64,000 nucleotides of DNA from assembly GCA_004353515.1 (NCBI GenBank), contig SMNZ01000009.1:47815-111814 (forward strand), in the 5' to 3' direction. Both the position numbers and the translations under genes were made by a program. The notes under the pieces were generated by a model. The model made no database searches, was not told the DNA's origin, and saw nothing but the letters and a program-made list of their open reading frames with translations. Source of the DNA: Alteromonadaceae bacterium M269. GTDB lineage: Bacteria; Pseudomonadota; Gammaproteobacteria; Enterobacterales; Alteromonadaceae. Positions 57,863-64,000 of this stretch are shown in pieces; position 1 is the stretch's first letter; each line of letters opens with the position of its first letter.

Positions 57863-58090
57863 TTAAGAAAGCTCTAGTGCTAAAGTAAGTTCGTGAATTG
57901 TTTTGAGCTTGTCTTCAAACCCCAATAGAATATCAATCACTTGATCGGGGCTTTTCCAAGTCGGCTCACCGTTGTTTGTTATAAGGGCTAAAGTTTGGAT
58001 AACTTGCTTGAGTAAATAGCCAGCGTCATCATGAAACTTGTCCAGTCTCTTGATTATGCTCGAATTAGCGGTAGGATCTTTATTAGTCAT
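57863..58090 (-). CDS. Small helical protein of unknown function
   Basis: 75 residues from ATG 58090, supported by AGGTGG seven bases upstream. Mostly helical (LDKFHDDAGYLLKQVIQTLALI and VIDILLGFEDKLKTIHELTLALEL). It is the outermost passenger gene at the right end of the transposon and precedes the gene at 57364 on the same strand. Confidence 0.55.
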   Translation of the reverse strand: MTNKDPTANSSIIKRLDKFHDDAGYLLKQVIQTLALITNNGEPTWKSPDQVIDILLGFEDKLKTIHELTLALELS

Positions 58091-58190
58091 AGTAACCACC
58101 TGAATTGGTTGTTGTGATTAGCTAAGCTGGAGTGGTAGGACACTCTGGTTTAGCGCTTGAGTTGTTAATGGCTCAGGTGGGATTTTATAA

Positions 58191-58241
58191 AAAATCTAGG
58201 AATAAAATTAGGTGTGACTGCTACATAATACCGGTTATCAA
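58191..58241. repeat. Right terminal inverted repeat and target copy
   Basis: The inverted repeat runs 58191-58233 and ends ...ACATAATACCG; target copy GTTATCAA follows at 58234-58241. Confidence 0.93.
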
Positions 58242-58614
58242 TAGTTTCAGTGAAGAGAATCACTAACGCCTCTTAACAATTATCATATCTTTGCATGTTT
58301 CCAAGATTACGTGCACCCAATTTGCATAAGGTTGGTCGATGAGCTTCCAAATAGAGCGAAGTCTTTCGTTGGTCATGATGTAATGCTGGAAGTAAAGTTT
58401 GTGTGGAAGTTATTGCATCAGATGTCTTAGTCGTAGAGTAAGTGTTATGCGATAATGGTAAAGAATAAAGTGTCAGTGAATTACCTATGGTTTGTGGGAG
58501 GGAGCGCACTAAAGCTAGGCTTGGTTGCGACAGTAGGCTCACCTAGCATTACGCATACTATTTATTGGAGGAGTTCTCTCTCTCTTTTCCTTATACATAA
58601 TATGGATATCAATT
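58242..58614. other. Stretch after the transposon without a clear gene
   Basis: The first 35 bases (58242-58276) are the detached 3' end of zinc-ribbon copy 3. The remainder has a low-complexity frame on the - strand (58273-58542) that I do not accept as a gene. GGAGGAG occurs at 58,567, about 50 bases before the next ATG. Confidence 0.5.
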
Positions 58615-58815
58615 ATGAGCACTAAAATGAAGATAACCTTTAAATGGAAAAGTTTCACAACTAGTTCGGCTATTTTCGCATTTTATGTTTTTGTTATAAG
58701 AGAACAACTTACTTTCGTAGGAAGTATAGATCATCTATCGTTATGGGTTTGTCTGCTATGGGTTATCTATATTTCTTTTGATATATCTAAGAACGGGAAT
58801 GATAAACAAATTTAA
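58615..58815 (+). CDS. Very small membrane protein
   Basis: 66 residues with two hydrophobic segments (SSAIFAFYVFVI and HLSLWVCLLWVIYISF) joined by a short loop. The ribosome site is weak (GGAT). It may be a real small membrane protein in the duplicated region, but no paralogue is seen and confidence is low. Confidence 0.35.
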   Translation: MSTKMKITFKWKSFTTSSAIFAFYVFVIREQLTFVGSIDHLSLWVCLLWVIYISFDISKNGNDKQI

Positions 58816-59004
58816 ATTAACTATTGTTGCTATTGCAATCGTTGCTGTAACTAGCATTAGAGATTGTCACCGTACTACCCATAAAAAGTAATGAAACTCT
58901 CTTCTGGTATTGCTGCGTAATAAAACGATGAGTCAATGATTGATTATTAAGCCTTCTATGTCGATATGGTGTGTTCAATTTCAGATGACCACGTCATTTA
59001 CATA

Positions 59005-59084
59005 TAAAGTATTTTATAGATTGACAGCTATTGTTTATAGCTTCGAACCTAAATCAGTTGAACTTCAAAGCTGGATATTCAAAG
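59005..59084 (+). pseudogene. Degenerate 3' end of a zinc-ribbon gene, copy 4
   Basis: About 80 bases resemble 52174-52253, the end of copy 1 and its downstream junction (TAAAGTATTTTATA..., TATAGCTTC, CCTAAA.CAGTTGAA, ATTCAAAG), at roughly four in five positions by eye. The frame is lost. It shows the zinc-ribbon module once extended or was copied to this side of the transposon. Confidence 0.6.
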
Positions 59085-59137
59085 GGGCCGATCTTCTTTC
59101 CTGAATGTATCAACCCCCTATACTTTTATATGCCCAA

Positions 59138-59320
59138 TTATCTAGGAGGTGGTTTGTTTATCCCACTGGCATTAACGTTATCGGTTGCTGTAGATGTTTC
59201 AAACAGTGCAAAGAACCAATCGAACCAGTGAGTATCATCTGGCTCAGTCGCTGCTTGAGCCGACGCTGTAGATAGTATAAATGACATCAGTACAGCTATC
59301 TTCTTTTTACTTAATTTCAT
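59138..59320 (-). CDS. Small secreted aromatic-rich peptide
   Basis: 60 residues from ATG 59320 with AGAAGGAT upstream at good spacing. A signal peptide MKLSKKKIAVLMSFILSTAS...AA leaves a mature part of about 37 residues with HWFDWFFALF near its start and GINKPPPR at its end; no cysteine remains. The leader resembles that of the peptide at 38654. The next gene on this strand, upstream, is a multi-pass membrane protein (76 bp away). Function unknown; a signalling or antimicrobial peptide is possible. Confidence 0.55.
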   Translation of the reverse strand: MKLSKKKIAVLMSFILSTASAQAATEPDDTHWFDWFFALFETSTATDNVNASGINKPPPR

Positions 59321-59395
59321 GGATTATCCTTCTATCTTTCATGAGTCAAAATTGACCCATTTTGGATTATGAAGGATGGCGAGCCAGGACGGTAG

Positions 59396-60109
59396 TTATG
59401 TAATGAAAGCTGTTTTCTTACGCATAAAATGATATGACGTAGCCAAAATCGCTATATGCTCCAATAGGTTGAGTGGCACTTTTATCCATTCATAACGGTT
59501 GTAGAAAAACTGCGCGTTATTGGCAAGGTAAGTGGCGAGTGCAGGCGCATCGAAAATATGGCGTGACATCAAGGCATCATCAGGTGTGAGTGTACTGACC
59601 AGCGCGTACACAGACGTTAAAATAAACGGCACACTGTCTAAATGCCGGATAAAATGCTCTGTCATCATGATAACTGACAGTATGAGGTATAAGACATAAA
59701 TAGCACCGAGTAAAAAATCAGCACGCGTGATATCTAAATCATCGATATAGGGATTATTTTTAAACGTTACCCGACAGTAGTGGATAACCGGCATTTTGAA
59801 AACCACTAAGATAATCACGGCGATATCAATCAGGGTATGGGTAAGATAGGTTGTGTACGCATTGATTGTACCGAAGCTGTAACGTAAACCAATTTCTAAA
59901 ATACGCATCACCGTAATAATAATGATCACACTGTAAATGTTCACCATCTTATAGCTATAGGCAAATGCGATTAACCCGGCGGTAATAAAAATACCGTCAG
60001 CAACTAAAGGGTTTTGTATATGTTGATAGGTGATGATGGTGGCAATAGCAATCAGTAGAAAACGAAACTTACCACTCATCACCAGCGGTGTTATGAAGCT
60101 GAGTATCAC
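59396..60109 (-). CDS. Multi-pass membrane protein, unknown
   Basis: 237 residues with about six or seven hydrophobic helices (for example FLLIAIATIITY, VADGIFITAGLIAFAYSY, YSVIIIITVMRILEIG, LIDIAVIILVVF, FLLGAIYVLYLILSVIMM). No motif is recognised. It follows an XRE regulator gene by 11 bp on the - strand and precedes a secreted peptide, so the three may form one unit. Confidence 0.65.
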   Translation of the reverse strand: MILSFITPLVMSGKFRFLLIAIATIITYQHIQNPLVADGIFITAGLIAFAYSYKMVNIYSVIIIITVMRILEIGLRYSFGTINAYTTYLTHTLIDIAVIILVVFKMPVIHYCRVTFKNNPYIDDLDITRADFLLGAIYVLYLILSVIMMTEHFIRHLDSVPFILTSVYALVSTLTPDDALMSRHIFDAPALATYLANNAQFFYNRYEWIKVPLNLLEHIAILATSYHFMRKKTAFIT

Positions 60110-60120
60110 AATGTGTTTGG

Positions 60121-60414
60121 CTAATGGGTCTTTTTATTGATTAACCATTTTAACAGGGTGCGACCATAAGATGAACGCTCTAACTCTTTGATGATTTCAT
60201 CACCCAAATCTTTGATGCTGCATACACCACAGAACATCCAAATTTCGAGTACCAATGGAAACGGTGGCGATGATTCGCCATTCTCATAACGATCGTACGT
60301 CTTACGCGGTATCTGAAAGTGCGTATAAATTGTTTTCTTATTTATTTTTGCATTTTGTCTGGCCGCTTGTAATGAGCGTCCAATCACATAATCAAAATAA
60401 TGGTTTTTTGCCAT
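60121..60414 (-). CDS. XRE-type helix-turn-helix regulator
   Basis: 97 residues. The N-terminal two thirds fit an XRE/Cro fold (GRSLQAARQNAKINKKTIYTHFQIPRKTYDRYENGESSPPFPLVLEI). It is probably the regulator of the membrane protein/peptide unit directly downstream. Divergent from the XRE gene at 60538. Confidence 0.7.
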   Translation of the reverse strand: MAKNHYFDYVIGRSLQAARQNAKINKKTIYTHFQIPRKTYDRYENGESSPPFPLVLEIWMFCGVCSIKDLGDEIIKELERSSYGRTLLKWLINKKTH

Positions 60415-60537
60415 TGCCTATCGAGGGAATATATTTTACCTGAGATGAATTTTACACAGTTTTTAAGGGCTGCGCCAACTTTGATACATGTGAAATGTTA
60501 ACTTGAATTCACAGATATTTTGGGGGTAGATGCGACT

Positions 60538-60792
60538 ATGTATATAAAAGGTGCAGATTTACGCAGAATGCGATTGAGTGCAAAACGAACAACGAGTGAT
60601 ATGGCAAGAGTTGCAGGTGTGAAGACACGAAAGACGTATGAGAATTGGGAACATAATGTAGGGTTACCGAGTGTCAATCAGTTTGCTGCTTTATGTGACG
60701 CTTGTGGGATTTCTCCTTCGGACTTTATGGCATCAGCCCAAAGGCGAGGTGATAATAGTAACGAAAGGCTTGATATTCATTCAATGGAATGA
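60538..60792 (+). CDS. XRE-type regulator, tandem copy A
   Basis: 84 residues from ATG 60538, behind a GGGGG run; a TTG at 60520 is possible but poor. LRRMRLSAKRTTSDMARVAGVKTRKTYENWEHNVGLPSVNQFAALC is an XRE helix-turn-helix, and the tail GISPSDFMASAQRRGD repeats in copy B. An inverted repeat TGTGAA/TTCACA lies upstream at 60489-60513 and may be its operator. Confidence 0.7.
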   Translation: MYIKGADLRRMRLSAKRTTSDMARVAGVKTRKTYENWEHNVGLPSVNQFAALCDACGISPSDFMASAQRRGDNSNERLDIHSME

Positions 60793-60849
60793 TGCTATAG
60801 TGCTTGTGTGTTTTAAGCATAAACACGGTAACAAGCTTTCAGGGAAATG

Positions 60850-61122
60850 ATGGACAGGGAAAACTTTAAAGGTATTTTTATTCGTGGACATGACTTGCGT
60901 GACATTAGACTGTATGCGAACAAATCAATTGAGCAAATGGCAGCTTTAGCGCAAGTCAAGCAAACCGATACGTATAAAGATTGGGAAGATGGATTATCAG
61001 AGCCGAGTCATCATCAGCTCATTGATTTAGCGTTAGGATGTGGTATCAGTCCGACGTCATTGTTGAAAGCCGTCTTTGAACGTGGTGATAAACAAGAGTC
61101 GCTGGACCTAAATATGATTTGA
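60850..61122 (+). CDS. XRE-type regulator, tandem copy B
   Basis: 90 residues. A diverged paralogue of copy A (RGHDLRDIRLYANKSIEQMAALAQVKQTDTYKDWEDGLSEPS, GISPTSLLKAVFERGD). ATG codons at 60847 and 60850 follow AGGGA. A GTGTTT/AAACAC inverted repeat at 60808-60826 lies between the two copies and may be an operator or hairpin. Confidence 0.7.
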   Translation: MDRENFKGIFIRGHDLRDIRLYANKSIEQMAALAQVKQTDTYKDWEDGLSEPSHHQLIDLALGCGISPTSLLKAVFERGDKQESLDLNMI

Positions 61123-61261
61123 TAGGAATCTGACTCTTGTCTCTTAAGGTGATAGTAGAGTTCACATGATCGTGTTTTTCAAAATACTGCTGATATAAAC
61201 GTATATTTTCGACTTAAAGCTCGTCTTACACGTTTAATACGCCATATTTGCCAACGATACA

Positions 61262-61534
61262 TTATGGCAATGTGTGATTGCTACTATCTGTTCGCTGGAT
61301 TTCTTGCTCCAACTTAACGACAAACGCTTCTAGTGATATTCCGAAAACCATACAGAGATCACGAAGCTGGATTATATCTAATCTCCTAACACCACACTCC
61401 ACATCGCTCATAAATGATTGTGGTCGCCCAAGCGCATCTGAGCATTGAGTCTGTGTGAGTTTTGCATGTGCTCTACAGTCCTTAAGGAGCTTTAAGAGCG
61501 CTTTGTTTTCGCGTCGATAAAGTGTCTTTGGCAT
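61262..61534 (-). CDS. XRE-type regulator
   Basis: 90 residues with a classic XRE domain (LLKDCRAHAKLTQTQCSDALGRPQSFMSDVECGVRRLDIIQLRDLCMVFG). It is divergent from the DUF2628-like gene, and a tandem 15-bp repeat lies just upstream of its start, so self-regulation and control of the + strand operon are likely. Confidence 0.8.
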   Translation of the reverse strand: MPKTLYRRENKALLKLLKDCRAHAKLTQTQCSDALGRPQSFMSDVECGVRRLDIIQLRDLCMVFGISLEAFVVKLEQEIQRTDSSNHTLP

Positions 61535-61570
61535 ATCCGCTACTCGTATTAATGCGGACTGCCACTTTAT

Positions 61571-61600
61571 ATCTGAGATTTAGATATCTGATTTTTAGAT
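61571..61600. promoter_or_regulatory. Tandem 15-bp operator-like repeat
   Basis: ATCTGAGATTTAGAT (61571-61585) and ATCTGATTTTTAGAT (61586-61600) are directly adjacent, each with ATCT-N7-AGAT dyad ends. They lie between the XRE gene (-) and the DUF2628-like gene (+). Confidence 0.65.
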
Positions 61601-61680
61601 AATGTGTTAAGTTGGTTTTTTGCGTTACGTCATGCTGCGGACATTCGGTGCAGCTATAGTTTAAATCAGATGGAAATGTC

Positions 61681-62829
61681 ATGAGTTCATACAAGATCGT
61701 ATTTAAAGGTGAAATCAAATCAGGGATTGACAGAGCGTTGCTCATTCCTCCTTTGTGCAAATTTCTCAAGCTTCCTGAGTCAAAAGGGCACTTGTTATTC
61801 AGTGGTAAGGCGTTGGCACTTAGGAAAGGTTTATCGCATGAGAAGGCTATTAAGGTATATGACGCGCTAGATAAAATCGGCGTGATTACGCACTTAATTG
61901 TTGAGGAAAAGGTTACAGCTGAGATCAGTACTCAGAGAGAATCCAGTCTCTCATCGAATAAGACACAACCCACCTTTTTAACCACATGTCCTCATTGTGG
62001 TCATTCGTTAAAGGAAGAACCACAAAAGCCTTCTAAACCGGAGACCGATCAGCCTGCGGACTATCCAGATGTTAAACCATCGTGGAAGAAGATATTTTCA
62101 CTATACGACACACTTGATGGCAGGGTTAGAACGTATTCTCAACTCAAAAAGCATCCTGCGTATGATAACCTCCAATTTTCTGAACGGCTCAGTATTCATT
62201 TCAGTGTATGGGCTTTCATATTTGGTCCGCTCTACTACTTTTATCGAGGACTTTGGTCAAAAGCTTTTCTGCTATTAGCGGTATGTTTGTTTGTACTCTC
62301 TGGTGTTAATCTGCTCGCAGAGGCTATGAGTCCTCATCTATTTAATGTGTTGTCTACACTCACCATCCCTATTGTTTTTTCTCAATGTGCCAAGTTTGAT
62401 TACTATCGATACAAAGTGATGGGAGAGACAACCTATCAGGGGCTACCTGAGGTTTTCCAGAACAGATTCATTATTGCTGTGTTACTTCTTATATCAACGG
62501 TCTTTGTGATAGTGAGTGAGCCTGCGTTTCAACAAGCCATTGAAAGTGCTTATACCGAAGTCCCGACACCATTGACTCAGAAACCTGAAGATAAGCCAGA
62601 ACCCTCTTACCCTAACGAAGCACAGCCACGAGACTTGGAGTCAATGGTTTCAGCTCAACAGCCAGCCGTACCTGAAGAGCAGAGCACTCAGACAGATGAA
62701 AAGAAAGTCGCTAAGGTAATTGAACTTAGCAATGGCACCACTTACTACAATTCATATGCCGACTTAGAAACACAATCAAAGCAAGCTTATCCAAAAAAGG
62801 GTGGAGTGCAATTGCATGCGGTTAATTAG
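61681..62829 (+). CDS. DUF2628-like membrane protein with zinc ribbon
   Basis: 382 residues. The N-terminal domain (about 1-80, YKIVFKGEIKSGIDRALLIPPLCKFLKL...LLFSGKALALRKGLSHEKA) is a small domain often fused to membrane proteins. A half zinc ribbon CPHCGHSL lies near 103, then a DUF2628-type membrane core (about 172-290, FSVWAFIFGPLYYFYRGLWSKAFLLL) and a disordered Pro/Gln/Glu-rich tail. Function unknown. Its end overlaps the next gene by 14 bp. Confidence 0.7.
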   Translation: MSSYKIVFKGEIKSGIDRALLIPPLCKFLKLPESKGHLLFSGKALALRKGLSHEKAIKVYDALDKIGVITHLIVEEKVTAEISTQRESSLSSNKTQPTFLTTCPHCGHSLKEEPQKPSKPETDQPADYPDVKPSWKKIFSLYDTLDGRVRTYSQLKKHPAYDNLQFSERLSIHFSVWAFIFGPLYYFYRGLWSKAFLLLAVCLFVLSGVNLLAEAMSPHLFNVLSTLTIPIVFSQCAKFDYYRYKVMGETTYQGLPEVFQNRFIIAVLLLISTVFVIVSEPAFQQAIESAYTEVPTPLTQKPEDKPEPSYPNEAQPRDLESMVSAQQPAVPEEQSTQTDEKKVAKVIELSNGTTYYNSYADLETQSKQAYPKKGGVQLHAVN

Positions 62830-63892
62830 CTATCTATTCGTCATCTTACTGGTGCTTATATCAAATACAGCGTGGTCCAATGACGAACTTTCAGACTGTA
62901 CGGCACTGAGATTAGGCGCAGCGTCCAACCGATTACCGTTTCAATTTGCCAAAAGCCGTTCATGTGAACAACCATCGGCAGAATGCGATATACATACAAC
63001 GCTTAAAATCCCACGAAGTGAGTTTACGGCATCGTTAATGCCTCGGCTGCTTGCACGTTTTGATGCATGTGAAGCTGAGCTTAGAAGCACATCTACGGGT
63101 GCAGGTCGGCGTTATGCCGAAACCTTGGTGAAAGAGAAAAATAAGCTTTTAAAAGACTCTGCACCATTGGAGACTTTTATTAAAAAAGTCATGGTTGCCA
63201 ACCAGCTTTTGTCGCAATACTTGATTGAAGCACAAAGGTTTGATTCACAAGCGAAGGCTTTACTTAAAACGGTGACAGCATCGACATCGTTAAATGGCTT
63301 ATCCGAGGATATAGCACAAGCGTTAAAACAACGTGATGCGGCAACCAAGGCTTATCACAATGTTGAAGCTTATCTTAAAACTCATCAGGCACATACTGTT
63401 GGCCGAGGGTTTTATCCGACTCAATACACTCTGGTTTTTCAGCAAGCTAGGGAAAGAGATGCGTTTCCAAAGGCATTGTTCGCACCGCAACTAAGTCAGA
63501 TAAGAGACCTGTTATCCCCTTTGTTCTTAACCTATGGTCCAAACTTGTCACTGAGTAAACTAAACAGCGAACAACTGACGGACTTTAAAACACAAGCTAA
63601 TGAGATTGCGGATGAAAACGAACGCCTATTTAGACAAGTAGAGCCACACACTTATGCATTCACAGAGCTTCAACATACTCAGCTAGCCACCATTACCACT
63701 AATCATAACCGTATTGTTAGCGCGCTTGAAAATATCGACGCCTTAATTGCTGAGACATCTCAAGCCGAGGTACTCGAAAAGCAGCGCAGAGAAGACAGCA
63801 CTATCGCTATCAAGCACAACAACTTTGCATTAGTGGCTAGTCACTTAGGGTATCCTGATAGCCGATTATTAACACGGCCTGATCTGCTTTAA
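62816..63892 (+). CDS. Secreted helical protein of unknown function
   Basis: 358 residues from ATG 62816, which overlaps the upstream stop and has GGAG ten bases ahead. A signal peptide (MRLISYLFVILLVLISNTAW) is followed by four cysteines in the first 60 mature residues (LSDCTAL, SRSCEQ, AECDI, FDACEAE) and a long helical body. It is co-transcribed with the DUF2628-like gene, so the two probably act together at the membrane. No family is recognised. Confidence 0.6.
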   Translation: MRLISYLFVILLVLISNTAWSNDELSDCTALRLGAASNRLPFQFAKSRSCEQPSAECDIHTTLKIPRSEFTASLMPRLLARFDACEAELRSTSTGAGRRYAETLVKEKNKLLKDSAPLETFIKKVMVANQLLSQYLIEAQRFDSQAKALLKTVTASTSLNGLSEDIAQALKQRDAATKAYHNVEAYLKTHQAHTVGRGFYPTQYTLVFQQARERDAFPKALFAPQLSQIRDLLSPLFLTYGPNLSLSKLNSEQLTDFKTQANEIADENERLFRQVEPHTYAFTELQHTQLATITTNHNRIVSALENIDALIAETSQAEVLEKQRREDSTIAIKHNNFALVASHLGYPDSRLLTRPDLL

Positions 63893-63901
63893 TCCAACAG
63901 G

Positions 63902-63940
63902 ACACTTCAATAAAGGAATATAATCCTACTATTGAGGTGT
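63902..63940 (+). promoter_or_regulatory. Leader hairpin covering the ribosome site of an IS transposase
   Basis: ACACTTCAATA (63902-63912) pairs with TATTGAGGTGT (63930-63940), one G-T pair, and AGGA/TCCT pair inside the loop. The right arm contains GAGGTG, the likely ribosome site of the ATG at 63944. Transcripts entering from outside would thus be poorly translated. Confidence 0.55.
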
Positions 63941-63943
63941 TAA

Positions 63944-64000
63944 ATGACAAAACGAAAAAATAGAAGCTATACAAACGAGTTTAAGCAAGAGGCCGTGGCT
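63944..64000 (+). mobile_element. IS3-family OrfA (helix-turn-helix transposase subunit), cut by window end
   Basis: The 19 visible codons read MTKRKNRSYTNEFKQEAVA, the usual start of IS3-type OrfA proteins with an HTH_Tnp_1 domain. The rest lies beyond the window. Confidence 0.8.

Larger units (their letters stand above)
53555..58233. mobile_element. 4.7-kb IS1595-type transposon with passenger genes
   Basis: The element is 4,679 bp, bounded by inverted repeats of 43 bp with three mismatches and by an 8-bp direct repeat GTTATCAA (53547-53554 and 58234-58241). Inside are an IS1595/ISXO2-type transposase on the + strand and, on the - strand, a DNA adenine methyltransferase, a ParB-like protein, a DUF6471-like protein and two small genes. 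Eight-base target copies and occasional passenger genes are known for the IS1595 family. Both ends, the transposase and the target copy are intact, so it could be active or recent. Confidence 0.93.

Noticed and set aside
58264..58470. Resemblance to an integron attC site (AACGCCTC near 58,266 and GTGTTATGCG near 58,445)
   Set aside because: The expected GTTRRRY core and matching arms are missing, and the first motif lies in the old coding end of zinc-ribbon copy 3.
58273..58542. An 89-codon frame on the - strand after the transposon
   Set aside because: Ser/Thr/Leu-rich composition, no ribosome site and no domain; its end overlaps the detached 3' end of the zinc-ribbon gene. It reads like non-coding DNA.
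43888..64000. A prophage or complete integrative element
   Set aside because: No integrase, terminase, capsid, tail or conjugation gene is visible; the region looks like layered IS debris and small gene clusters.

Overview
The window looks like chromosome of a marine gammaproteobacterium, most likely Alteromonadales. The grounds are a complete-looking MSHA type IV pilus locus joined to mreBCD-maf-rng-yhdP-tldD, an ArcA regulator, darP/pmbA divergence and mutY-yggX. All gene names rest on reading the sequence and remembered family features; no search was run.

Layout. 1-15.7 kb: MSHA pilus genes mshL (start outside the window), mshM, N, E, G, F, B, A, C, D, O, P, Q, all on the + strand and largely overlapping. 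15.9-17.8 kb: a periplasmic PEGA/formylglycine-enzyme-like protein. 18.1-28.8 kb: cell-shape and envelope genes mreB, mreC, mreD, maf, rng, yhdP, a nitrilase-family gene and tldD. 28.9-34.1 kb: an Ig-repeat lipoprotein, darP, pmbA and arcA. 34.1-38.2 kb (- strand): a YfiR-like protein, a sensor histidine kinase, a small secreted protein and glgA. 38.2-43.5 kb: a Gly-rich secreted peptide, rsmC, trmB, a hydrolase, mutY and yggX.

From 43.6 kb the character changes. A half tRNA-Phe is followed by an intact tRNA-Phe, and everything after it to the end of the window is accessory DNA: an IS66 fragment that truncates a neighbour, broken genes, small unknown genes, and an IS3-type element cut by the window edge.

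Two parts of the accessory region stand out. (1) 46.15-51.42 kb encodes a 55-residue Sec-type peptide with six cysteines in a mirror-symmetric spacing, a second secreted protein, and a MacAB-like trio (membrane fusion protein, ABC ATPase, 807-residue FtsX-type permease). This could be a dedicated secretion system for a disulfide-rich peptide. (2) 53,555-58,233 is a 4,679-bp transposon with 43-bp imperfect terminal inverted repeats and a perfect 8-bp target duplication GTTATCAA. It carries an IS1595/ISXO2-type transposase plus a Dam-type methyltransferase, a ParB-like protein, a DUF6471-like small protein and two further small genes. It split a small zinc-ribbon membrane gene; removing the element and one target copy restores a 91-codon frame, the same length as its paralogue at 51,968. 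The zinc-ribbon gene and its partner form a locally duplicated module with two decayed copies.

The last 4.6 kb holds a secreted aromatic-rich peptide, a multi-pass membrane protein, four small XRE-type regulators with a tandem 15-bp operator-like repeat, and a two-gene operon of a DUF2628-like membrane protein and a secreted protein of unknown role.
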